From NCBI RefSeq assembly GCF_016127915.1, contig NZ_CP066059.1, forward strand, positions 1,136,001 to 1,200,000: 64,000 nucleotides of DNA, given 5' to 3'. Below, one piece after another: positions 57,156 through 64,000 of the stretch. This DNA comes from Streptococcus oralis (GTDB taxonomy: Bacteria > Bacillota > Bacilli > Lactobacillales > Streptococcaceae). The notes under the pieces are model-generated. The model had not been told where the DNA came from. It worked only from the letters and a program-made list of their open reading frames with translations, and ran no database searches. How positions within the stretch are numbered: the first letter of the stretch is position 1; every line of letters starts with the position of its first letter. A program made the translations under genes and the position numbers.

Positions 57156-57207
57156 TGGGCTTATAGCCCTGGTGGAAATCACCCGTTAGACGGGTAGTTG
57201 TGATTTC
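57156..57207 (+). mobile_element. Solo right-end remnant of the IS200 element
   Basis: About 50 bases (GGGCTTATAGCCCTGGTG, then CACCCGTTAGACGGGT) match the right end of the intact copy at 2991-3040 with only a few changes, including both hairpins. No tnpA or left end is present nearby. It marks a past insertion, recombination or off-site use at the edge of the accessory island. Confidence 0.85.
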
Positions 57208-57270
57208 AAATGGATTCTCACAATTAGAAACAGAGTGTTTCTCGTGAAACCTATTTCTTATAAAAAACTT

Positions 57271-57301
57271 CTCCACAAAAAATAATTTGTGGAGTTTTTT
57301 C
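57271..57301 (+). terminator. Terminator downstream of the ATPase gene
   Basis: CTCCACAAA (57271-57279) pairs with TTTGTGGAG (57287-57295), followed by TTTTTT. Confidence 0.9.
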
Positions 57302-57337
57302 TATAATTAGTAGTTTAACCTAGCCTTCAAATAGGAG

Positions 57338-57362
57338 TATACTAATAATGTAATCGTTATCA
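57338..57362 (+). promoter_or_regulatory. N-glycan transporter promoter with CcpA cre site
   Basis: -10 box TATACT (57338-57343) is followed by TGTAATCGTTATCA (57349-57362), 13 of 14 matches to the cre consensus. The cre covers the expected start point, fitting carbon-catabolite repression of the importer. Confidence 0.7.
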
Positions 57363-57413
57363 AACCTAAAAATTCGATGAAATCAGTTTTTAGGAATAAA
57401 AAGGGAGGAAATT

Positions 57414-58343
57414 ATGAAAAAGTTTTCAAAGACCTTGAGAGATAACTGGATTTTTCTCTTGATGGTTTTACCAGGGGCACTCTGGTTGATTCTATTCTTT
57501 TACATTCCAGTATTTGGGAATGTGGTCGCCTTTAAAGACTACCATATGACCAGTAATGGTTTCATAGATAGTATTGTGAATAGTAAATGGGTCGGGTTAG
57601 ATAATTTCAGATTCTTGTTTAGTTCAAAAGATGCCTTTATCATCACTCGTAATACCGTTCTCTACAATCTCGGCTTTATCTTTATCGGTTTGATTGTATC
57701 AGTAGGGATTGCCATCATCCTCAGCGAGCTCCGCTCTAAGAGAATGGTTAAGATTTTCCAAACGTCTATGTTGTTCCCTTACTTCCTGTCATGGGTTATC
57801 ATCAGTTTCTTTACAGATGCCTTCCTAAACATTGACAAAGGGGTCTTCAACCATTTCCTAACATCCATTGGCATGAAGGAAGTCAACTTCTACGCTGATT
57901 TAGGCATTTGGCCATATCTTCTCCTTTTCCTAGGTATTTGGAAAGGCTTTGGATATAGCAGTGTCATGTACTATGCGACAATCATGGGAATTGACCCAAC
58001 CTACTACGAAGCAGCAACAGTGGACGGGGCTAGCAAGTGGCAACGTATTCGCAACGTAACCATTCCTCAGTTGACTCCACTTGTGACAGTCTTGACCATC
58101 CTTGCAGTCGGAAATATCTTCCGTGCAGACTTTGGTCTCTTCTATCAAATTCCACACAATGCTGGTCAGCTTTACAATGTAACCAACGTTTTGGACGTAT
58201 ATGTCTTTAATGGTTTGACTCAGACAGCAGATATCGGTATGGCTTCAGCAGCCGGTCTTTACCAATCCGTAGTCGGTTTGATTCTGGTTATCCTATCAAA
58301 CTTGCTTGCAAGACGAGTCGATCCAAACTCAGCTTTGTTCTAG
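57414..58343 (+). CDS. N-glycan ABC transporter permease (NgtP1-like)
   Basis: 309 residues, LplB/MalF-type permease with six membrane helices and the EAA motif (EAATVDGASKWQRIRNVTIPQL). Resembles pneumococcal SP_0090 (recalled), part of the importer for N-glycan oligosaccharides. A strong ribosome-binding site GGGAGG precedes it. First gene of the transporter operon. Confidence 0.9.
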   Translation: MKKFSKTLRDNWIFLLMVLPGALWLILFFYIPVFGNVVAFKDYHMTSNGFIDSIVNSKWVGLDNFRFLFSSKDAFIITRNTVLYNLGFIFIGLIVSVGIAIILSELRSKRMVKIFQTSMLFPYFLSWVIISFFTDAFLNIDKGVFNHFLTSIGMKEVNFYADLGIWPYLLLFLGIWKGFGYSSVMYYATIMGIDPTYYEAATVDGASKWQRIRNVTIPQLTPLVTVLTILAVGNIFRADFGLFYQIPHNAGQLYNVTNVLDVYVFNGLTQTADIGMASAAGLYQSVVGLILVILSNLLARRVDPNSALF

Positions 58344-58356
58344 AAAGGAGGAGAAT

Positions 58357-59280
58357 ATGGCAGAAAAGAAAATTAAAAAAGAAAAAATCGATAATGTCGG
58401 CATTCACTCCTTCAGTAAGAAAGCAGATATCTTCTTTAGTATTATCTCTGGTTTGATCGCTCTTTCTTGTATCTTGCCCTTTATCTTCGTTATCATCATT
58501 TCGGTGACAGATGAAAAGAGCATCCTCCAGTATGGATATAGCTTTTTCCCTTCGAAATTTGGTGTAGATGGATTCCAGTTCCTAGCTCAGTTTAAAGATA
58601 AGATCCTCCAAGCGCTCTTTATCTCAGTTTTTGTAACCGTAGTCGGAACAGTGACCAACGTCTTCATTACAACCACTTATGCCTATGCCATCTCACGGAC
58701 AACCTTTAAGTACCGCAGATTCTTTACGATCTTCGCTCTTCTTAGTATGTTGTTCAATGCTGGTTTGGTACCAGGCTATATCGTGGTCACTCGCCTGCTT
58801 CAACTGGGTGATACCGTTTGGGCCTTGATTGTTCCAATGCTCCTCTCACCATTCAACATCATCTTGATGCGTTCCTTCTTCAAGAAGACCATTCCAGAAG
58901 CCATTCTCGAATCTGCTCGTATCGATGGTGCCAGTGAAGCTCGGATCTTCTTCCAGATCTGTTTGCCATTGTCACTTCCAGGTATCGCAACCATTACGCT
59001 TTTGACAGCTCTTGGTTTCTGGAACGACTGGTTCAACGCCCTTCTTTATATCAAGAGTGACAACTTGTATCCATTGCAATATTTGCTCATGCAAATCCAG
59101 CAAAATATGGACTACATCGCAAAAGCAGTCGGCCTATCTGGTCAACTGGGAGTCGCTCTACCGAAAGAAACAGGTCGTATGGCCATGGTTGTTGTTGCAA
59201 CCCTTCCAATCGCGATTCTCTATCCATTCTTCCAACGCTACTTTGTTAAAGGTTTGACGATCGGTGGTGTGAAAGAATAG
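58357..59280 (+). CDS. N-glycan ABC transporter permease (NgtP2-like)
   Basis: 307 residues, YtcP/MalG-type permease with the EAA motif ESARIDGASEARIFFQICLP. ATG 58357 follows AAAGGAGG; the frame extends upstream into the previous gene but lacks a site there. There is no cognate ATPase in the operon, so it probably uses the shared sugar ATPase MsmK encoded elsewhere (known for pneumococcal sugar importers). Confidence 0.9.
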   Translation: MAEKKIKKEKIDNVGIHSFSKKADIFFSIISGLIALSCILPFIFVIIISVTDEKSILQYGYSFFPSKFGVDGFQFLAQFKDKILQALFISVFVTVVGTVTNVFITTTYAYAISRTTFKYRRFFTIFALLSMLFNAGLVPGYIVVTRLLQLGDTVWALIVPMLLSPFNIILMRSFFKKTIPEAILESARIDGASEARIFFQICLPLSLPGIATITLLTALGFWNDWFNALLYIKSDNLYPLQYLLMQIQQNMDYIAKAVGLSGQLGVALPKETGRMAMVVVATLPIAILYPFFQRYFVKGLTIGGVKE

Positions 59281-59312
59281 CACTTGCTGAGAAACACCCT
59301 TTCTCCCTTCCC

Positions 59313-59336
59313 AACTTCATCTTAGTGACTGAAGTT
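59313..59336 (+). repeat. Hairpin in the leader of the solute-binding protein gene
   Basis: AACTTCA (59313-59319) pairs with TGAAGTT (59330-59336), no T tract. It may protect the downstream ngtS-like message from 3' decay and raise its level over the permeases (inference). Confidence 0.4.
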
Positions 59337-59388
59337 ACAAATCATTAAATCGTTTATAAGTTTAAAAATAAAAAAAGGAGTTTTTATC

Positions 59389-60873
59389 ATGAAAAACTGG
59401 AAAAAATATGCTTTTGCATCTGCTAGCGTAGTCGCTTTGGCTGCTGGTCTTGCTGCTTGTGGAAACCTTACAGGTAACAACAAAAAAGCTGCTGATACTA
59501 CTTCAGGTGAAAAACCTGTAATCAAAATGTACCAAATCGGTGACAAACCAGACAACTTGGATGAATTGCTAGAAAATGCAAACAAAATCATCGAAGAAAA
59601 AGTCGGTGCTAAATTGGATATCCAATACCTTGGATGGGGTGACTATGATAAGAAAATGTCTGTTATCACATCATCTGGTGAAAACTATGATATCGCATTT
59701 GCATCTAACTATGTCGTAAATGCTCAAAAAGGTGCTTATGCTGACTTGACAGAATTGTATAAAAAAGAAGGAGCAGAGCTTTACAAAGCACTTGACCCAG
59801 CTTACATCAAAGGGAACACTGTAAACGGTAAGATCTATGCTGTTCCAGTTGCAGCCAACGTTGCATCATCTCAAAACTTTGCCTTCAACGGAACACTTCT
59901 TGCTAAATACGGTATCGATATTTCAGGTGTCACTTCATACGAAACACTTGAGCCAGTCTTGAAACAAATCAAAGAAAAAGCTCCAGACGTAGTACCATTT
60001 GCGGTTACGAAGAACTTTATCCCATCTGATAACTTTGACTACCCAGTACCGAACGGACTTCCATTTGTTATCGACCTTGAAGGAGACACTACTAAGATCG
60101 TAAACCGTTACGAAGTGCCTCGTTTCAAAGAACACTTGAAGACTCTTCACAAATTCTATGAAGCTGGATATATTCCAAAAGACGTAGCAACAAGCGACAC
60201 TTCATTTGAACTTCAACAAGATACTTGGTTCGTTCGTGAAGAAACAGTAGGACCAGCTGACTACGGTAACAGCTTGCTCTCACGTGTTGCTAACAAAGAC
60301 ATCCAAATCAAACCAATCACTAACTTTATCAAGAAAAACCAAACAACACAAGTTGCTAACTTTGTTATCTCAAACAACTCTAAGAACAAAGAAAAATCAA
60401 TGGAAGTGTTGAACCTCTTGAACACGAACCCAGAACTCTTGAACGGTCTTGTTTACGGTCCAGAAGGCAAGAACTGGGAAAAAGTTGAAGGTAAAGAAAA
60501 CCGTGTACGTGTTCTTGATGCCTACAAAGGAAACACTCACATGTCAGGATGGAACACTGGTAACAACTGGATCCTTTACATCAACGAAAACGTTACAGAC
60601 CAACAAATCGAAGATTCTAAGAAACAATTGGCTGAAGCTAAAGAATCTCCAGCGCTTGGATTCATCTTTAACACTGACAGTGTGAAATCTGAAATCTCAG
60701 CAATTTCTAACACAATGCAACAATTCGATACAGCTATCAACACTGGTACTGTAGACCCAGATAAAGCAATCCCAGAATTAATGGAAAAATTGAAATCTGA
60801 AGGTGCCTACGAAAAAGTATTGAACGAAATGCAAAAACAATACGACGAATTCTTGAAAAATAAAAAATCATAA
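59389..60873 (+). CDS. N-glycan solute-binding lipoprotein (NgtS-like)
   Basis: 494 residues. Lipoprotein signal with AAGLAACGN (Cys24), then a LipO/YtcQ-type binding fold (PVIKMYQIGDKPDNLDE). It closely resembles pneumococcal SP_0092/NgtS as recalled, which binds the biantennary N-glycan products of EndoD. It follows the two permeases and ends at a strong terminator. Its separate ribosome-binding site AAAGGAG and leader hairpin suggest higher expression than the permeases. Confidence 0.9.
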   Translation: MKNWKKYAFASASVVALAAGLAACGNLTGNNKKAADTTSGEKPVIKMYQIGDKPDNLDELLENANKIIEEKVGAKLDIQYLGWGDYDKKMSVITSSGENYDIAFASNYVVNAQKGAYADLTELYKKEGAELYKALDPAYIKGNTVNGKIYAVPVAANVASSQNFAFNGTLLAKYGIDISGVTSYETLEPVLKQIKEKAPDVVPFAVTKNFIPSDNFDYPVPNGLPFVIDLEGDTTKIVNRYEVPRFKEHLKTLHKFYEAGYIPKDVATSDTSFELQQDTWFVREETVGPADYGNSLLSRVANKDIQIKPITNFIKKNQTTQVANFVISNNSKNKEKSMEVLNLLNTNPELLNGLVYGPEGKNWEKVEGKENRVRVLDAYKGNTHMSGWNTGNNWILYINENVTDQQIEDSKKQLAEAKESPALGFIFNTDSVKSEISAISNTMQQFDTAINTGTVDPDKAIPELMEKLKSEGAYEKVLNEMQKQYDEFLKNKKS

Positions 60874-60917
60874 GTTCGATTGATTTCGTGTATTCATTCC
60901 TAATTCCTAAAAATGTG

Positions 60918-60961
60918 ATCACTGCCTTCCCTAATTCTCTAGGGGAGGTAGTGATTTTTAG
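60918..60961 (+). terminator. Terminator of the N-glycan transporter operon
   Basis: ATCACTGCCTTCCCT (60918-60932) pairs with AGGGGAGGTAGTGAT (60941-60955) with minor mismatch, then TTTTT. Confidence 0.9.
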
Positions 60962-61033
60962 GATGTAAAAATGAAAACAGTAGTTCTAAGCGTTTCGACG
61001 ATGTGATACACATGTATCTACAGGAGGTCTATC

Positions 61034-61723
61034 ATGAAAAAGTATCAACTTCTATTCAAAATGAGTGCTGTCTTCTCTTACCTATTTTTCGTATTTGGCC
61101 TTTCTCAGCTGACGCTTATTGTTCAAAATTATTGGCAATTTTCTTCTCAGGTAGGAAATATCTTCTGGATTCAAAATATCTTAAGTCTGCTATTTAGTGG
61201 AGTCATGATTTGGATTCTGGTTAAGACAGGCCATGGCTATCTCTTTCGCATTCCGAGAAAAAAATGGCTTTGGTATTCGATTTTGACAGTATTAGTGGTA
61301 GTGCTCCAGATCTCTTTTAACGTTCAGACAGCTAAACATGTCCAGTCAACTGCTGAAGGTTGGGCTGTATTGATTGGTTATAGTGGGACTAACTTTGCAG
61401 AGCTAGGTACCTATATAGCCCTGTTCTTTCTGGTTCCACTGATGGAAGAATTGATCTATAGGGGTTTGTTGCAACATGCTTTCTTTAAACATTCGCGATT
61501 TGGCCTTGATTTGCTTCTTCCTTCTATTTTATTTGCTCTCCCTCATTTTTCAAGCCTTCCTAGTCTGTTAGATATCTTCGTATTTGCAACATCTGGAATC
61601 ATTTTTGCTGGTTTGACCCGTTATACCAAGAGCATTTATCCATCCTATGCAGTGCATGTGATCAATAATATTGTAGCGACCTTGCCATTTTTGCTGACTT
61701 TTTTACATAGGGTGCTTGGGTAA
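61034..61723 (+). CDS. CPBP-family intramembrane metalloprotease
   Basis: 229 residues with about six membrane segments. The CPBP (CAAX protease/Abi) motifs are present: EELIYRG (residues about 138-144), FALPHF and the late HVINNI. Family members in lactic acid bacteria process membrane proteins or give bacteriocin self-immunity. A strong ribosome-binding site ACAGGAGG precedes the start. The next gene encodes a bacteriocin immunity protein, which supports an immunity role. Confidence 0.85.
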   Translation: MKKYQLLFKMSAVFSYLFFVFGLSQLTLIVQNYWQFSSQVGNIFWIQNILSLLFSGVMIWILVKTGHGYLFRIPRKKWLWYSILTVLVVVLQISFNVQTAKHVQSTAEGWAVLIGYSGTNFAELGTYIALFFLVPLMEELIYRGLLQHAFFKHSRFGLDLLLPSILFALPHFSSLPSLLDIFVFATSGIIFAGLTRYTKSIYPSYAVHVINNIVATLPFLLTFLHRVLG

Positions 61724-61791
61724 AATACTGGCTGGAGAGTTAGGAATTATAGTTTTTCAATTTATAAGCGAATTTCAGGAGGAAAATGAGA

Positions 61792-62088
61792 ATGACACCA
61801 TTAAAATGGTTTGCTGGAGGAAGTGAAAGGCGTTGTGAAGCGATGACCATCATTGATCATCTATTGGAAGATATAAAGGATGTGCCTCAACTTGCTCCCC
61901 TGAAAAATCAGTTAGTGATTTATAAAAAACGATTAGAGGACGATGGAACCTCTACTCCATTTATTCTGAGCCAAATGAACGTTGACATCTCACGTGTGTT
62001 GATTGATAATAAGCTGGGTTTGTCAGAAAGTCAAGCTAAGCAAATCAAAAAATTGAGAGAATTATCTGCGATTCGCTATGGTTACTGA
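61792..62088 (+). CDS. Bacteriocin immunity protein (EntA_Immun type)
   Basis: 98 residues. The features MTPLKWFAGGSERR, STPFILSQMNVDISRVL and the C-terminal LRELSAIRYGY are typical of pediocin/enterocin A-type immunity proteins (PF08951), cytosolic four-helix bundles protecting against class IIa bacteriocins. ATG 61792 sits 9 nt from AGGAGG, so it is preferred over ATG 61786. No bacteriocin structural gene or exporter is visible nearby. Confidence 0.82.
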   Translation: MTPLKWFAGGSERRCEAMTIIDHLLEDIKDVPQLAPLKNQLVIYKKRLEDDGTSTPFILSQMNVDISRVLIDNKLGLSESQAKQIKKLRELSAIRYGY

Positions 62089-62134
62089 TGAAGTGCAGTG
62101 ATAGGTCTCTCTATATAATTTCCGGTCAAATAAA

Positions 62135-62163
62135 TTGCATTCGTTTTCCCAAGTGGGTATACT
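62135..62163 (+). promoter_or_regulatory. Promoter of trhO
   Basis: TTGCAT (62135-62140), 17-bp spacer, TATACT (62158-62163). The transcript would start near 62170, which supports the trhO start at 62220 over the in-frame ATG at 62175. Confidence 0.7.
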
Positions 62164-62219
62164 AGTATAGTTGAATGAAAAATTCTGAGAATTTAAGAAT
62201 AGAAAAGAGAACAAATCTT

Positions 62220-63206
62220 ATGGCAAAAGATATTCGTGTCTTACTTTACTACCTTTATACTCCAATTGAAAACGCAGAGCAATTTGCGGCAGATCACTTG
62301 GCTTTCTGTAAATCAATCGGTCTCAAAGGCCGTATCCTCGTCGCTGACGAGGGGATTAACGGGACTGTTTCAGGTGACTACGAAACAACTCAAAAATACA
62401 TGGACTATGTTCACAGCCTCCCAGGAATGGAAGACCTCTGGTTCAAGATTGACGAAGAAAATGAACAAGCCTTCAAGAAGATGTTTGTTCGCTACAAGAA
62501 AGAAATTGTTCACCTTGGTTTGGAAGACAACGACTTTGACAACGACATCAACCCACTTGAGACAACAGGTGCATACTTGTCTCCAAAAGAGTTTAAAGAA
62601 GCCCTTCTTGACGAAGATACAGTTGTCCTTGACACACGTAACGATTATGAGTACGACCTAGGACACTTCCGTGGGGCTATCCGGCCAGACATCCGCAACT
62701 TCCGTGAGTTGCCACAATGGGTTCGTGACAACAAGGAAAAATTCATGGACAAGCGTGTCGTGGTTTACTGTACAGGTGGAGTTCGCTGTGAGAAATTCTC
62801 AGGCTGGATGGTCCGTGAAGGCTACAAAGATGTCGGCCAATTGCACGGAGGAATCGCAACTTACGGTAAAGATCCAGAAGTTCAAGGTGAGCTTTGGGAT
62901 GGGAAAATGTACGTCTTTGACGAGCGTATCGCAGTCGATGTCAACCATGTTAACCCAACCATCGTAGGGAAAGACTGGTTTGATGGAACACCATGTGAAC
63001 GTTATGTCAACTGTGGAAATCCCTTCTGTAACCGTCGTATCCTAACATCAGAAGAAAATGAAGACAAGTATCTCCGTGGATGCTCACACGAGTGCCGTGT
63101 TCACCCACGAAACCGCTATGTTTCAGAAAATGAATTGACACAAGCAGAAGTAATCGAGCGTCTAGCTGTAATCGGTGAAAGCTTGGATCAAGTCGCTACA
63201 GTATAA
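62220..63206 (+). CDS. trhO: tRNA uridine(34) hydroxylase TrhO (rhodanese family, UPF0176)
   Basis: 328 residues. N-terminal UPF0176 domain ([16 protein letters not shown]), rhodanese domain with active-site cysteine in [15 protein letters not shown], and a C-terminal cysteine-rich part ([16 protein letters not shown]). The family hydroxylates U34 of tRNA, giving ho5U. The start at 62220 gives the known 328-residue length; the longer frame from 62175 would begin about 5 nt after the start of transcription. Confidence 0.9.
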   Translation: MAKDIRVLLYYLYTPIENAEQFAADHLAFCKSIGLKGRILVADEGINGTVSGDYETTQKYMDYVHSLPGMEDLWFKIDEENEQAFKKMFVRYKKEIVHLGLEDNDFDNDINPLETTGAYLSPKEFKEALLDEDTVVLDTRNDYEYDLGHFRGAIRPDIRNFRELPQWVRDNKEKFMDKRVVVYCTGGVRCEKFSGWMVREGYKDVGQLHGGIATYGKDPEVQGELWDGKMYVFDERIAVDVNHVNPTIVGKDWFDGTPCERYVNCGNPFCNRRILTSEENEDKYLRGCSHECRVHPRNRYVSENELTQAEVIERLAVIGESLDQVATV

Positions 63207-63210
63207 AGCA

Positions 63211-63235
63211 AACAGCCCTCAGGGGCTGTTTTTCT
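63211..63235 (+). terminator. Terminator of trhO
   Basis: AACAGCCC/GGGCTGTT stem (63211-63230), 4-nt loop, followed by TTT. Confidence 0.9.
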
Positions 63236-63290
63236 ATGCTTTTTATCTAAAAATCTAAAATTTGTTTCTGTATCTTTCAGGAAAATAGGG

Positions 63291-63313
63291 TATACTATAT
63301 GTAAACGATTTCA
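63291..63313 (+). promoter_or_regulatory. Promoter with cre site for the DUF4299 gene
   Basis: -10 TATACT (63291-63296), then TGTAAACGATTTCA (63300-63313), 13 of 14 matches to the cre consensus, again at the expected transcription start, as for the N-glycan transporter. Confidence 0.65.
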
Positions 63314-63326
63314 AAGGAGGCCGGTT

Positions 63327-64000
63327 ATGGCGAAAACATTTTTTATCCCAAATAAAGAAAGCATTCTAGGACAACAGGAGGTCTTGACTGCCAAGTCCAT
63401 CTTGTCCTTGGTGGAGGGTTTGGAGTCGCATAGCTATGATGCCGTCTATCTCCGTCAGCCCCTCAATCGTCTCGAATACATGGAGTGTGGGATTGTAGGC
63501 CAGTCGCAATTTCTCTTCAAGGTGAACTATGCGGATAGTCGAAAAGGCTATCAAGTGGTGATTCCTGACTTCATTACTAGAGCGGACTGGGAGATTGTAG
63601 AAGCTCTCCTCCAAGCCCTATCGAGCAAGTTGGGGCAAGCGGTAGAAGGGCTAGAAGGGTTTGACTTTGAAGCTTATTTCCGACAAACGGTCAAGCATTA
63701 TCTAGCTGACAAAGTGGCTCGTCTAGTATACTGCCAAGGGCTCTTATCCCCTATCTATCTCAACAAGGAATACCTCGAGAGCTTTTTGGCTGAGGATGGA
63801 TTGGCACGTTTTGAAGATCTAGTCAAGAAGGTTCAAGGCTCTGATGCCTACCTTGCCAGTGTGAAATTTTACCCGGATGCTCAAGGCAAGGTGCACGGTA
63901 TCTATCACCTAGCCCAGGGAGTCAAGACGATTTTACCTAAGGAGCCCTTTGTGCCAGCACCCTATACCGAGCAGCTAGCAGGCAAGGAGCTTATTTGGGA
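63327..64000 (+). CDS. DUF4299-like protein, truncated by the window edge
   Basis: 224 codons are visible from ATG 63327 (CAAAGGAGG upstream); the frame is open at the right edge. It starts MAKTFFIPNKESILGQQEV and shows no signal peptide or membrane helix. I associate this N-terminus with the DUF4299 family of streptococci (SP_0096-like, recalled). Its function is unknown. The cre site upstream suggests carbon control. Confidence 0.7.
   Translation, partial: MAKTFFIPNKESILGQQEVLTAKSILSLVEGLESHSYDAVYLRQPLNRLEYMECGIVGQSQFLFKVNYADSRKGYQVVIPDFITRADWEIVEALLQALSSKLGQAVEGLEGFDFEAYFRQTVKHYLADKVARLVYCQGLLSPIYLNKEYLESFLAEDGLARFEDLVKKVQGSDAYLASVKFYPDAQGKVHGIYHLAQGVKTILPKEPFVPAPYTEQLAGKELIW

Noticed and set aside
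60971..61006. Possible peptide gene (MKTVVLSVSTM) before the CPBP protease gene as a bacteriocin
   Set aside because: Eleven codons, no ribosome-binding site and no double-glycine leader.

Overview
The window reads as chromosomal DNA of a Streptococcus of the mitis group (S. mitis/oralis/pneumoniae relatives). Supporting signs are a low-GC genome, choline-binding repeats on a CbpD-type murein hydrolase, the adcRCBA, dltXABCD, ctsR-clpC and comFA-comFC gene sets in pneumococcus-like order, and sequences close to pneumococcal N-glycan enzymes. The LPXTG 5'-nucleotidase, the thiolase and the two large repeat-rich LPXTG proteins suggest a commensal rather than S. pneumoniae. Species calls and locus comparisons come from memory; no search was run.

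Layout. 1-2240: 3' part of comFA, comFC and hpf. 2290-3040: an intact IS200-type element. 3074-8485: thiolase, gdpP-rplI-dnaB and veg. 8530-12810: cbpD behind a competence-type promoter, then a 995-residue repeat surface protein. 12940-15573: polA, with a -10 box almost touching the start codon. 15688-18632: TPP riboswitch and a thiamine-precursor ABC transporter operon. 18833-22303: a surface protein with seven pilin-type isopeptide domains. 22433-25367: CtsR-controlled ctsR-clpC. 25520-28142: nadR-pnuC-Nudix NAD salvage operon. 28415-31004: a lipoprotein, then dusB and hslO on the minus strand. 31292-35749: dltXABCD. 35892-37943: cell-wall 5'-nucleotidase. 38024-41549: adcR-adcC-adcB-adcA zinc uptake.

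42081-54355 is a glycan-degradation locus: GH29 fucosidase, GH92, GH125 and GH38 mannosidases, a ROK protein and a GH20 hexosaminidase. After a short AT-rich island it continues with an NgtP1-NgtP2-NgtS type N-glycan importer (57414-60873). Together these genes would trim host N-glycans and import and finish the products. The end of the window has a CPBP membrane protease, a bacteriocin immunity protein, trhO and a truncated DUF4299 gene.

Two places stand out. First, the island at 54356-57210 lies between blocks that I recall as far apart in pneumococcus (SP_2141 and SP_0090). It carries an intact PrrC/RloC-like AAA ATPase, a wrecked XRE regulator gene, two tandem palindromic operators, a small divergent ORF and a solo IS200 right-end scar. 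Second, the gene-free stretch 41590-42080 holds two 21-bp dyads, each an inverted pair of DnaA-box 9-mers, far from any dnaA gene in view.
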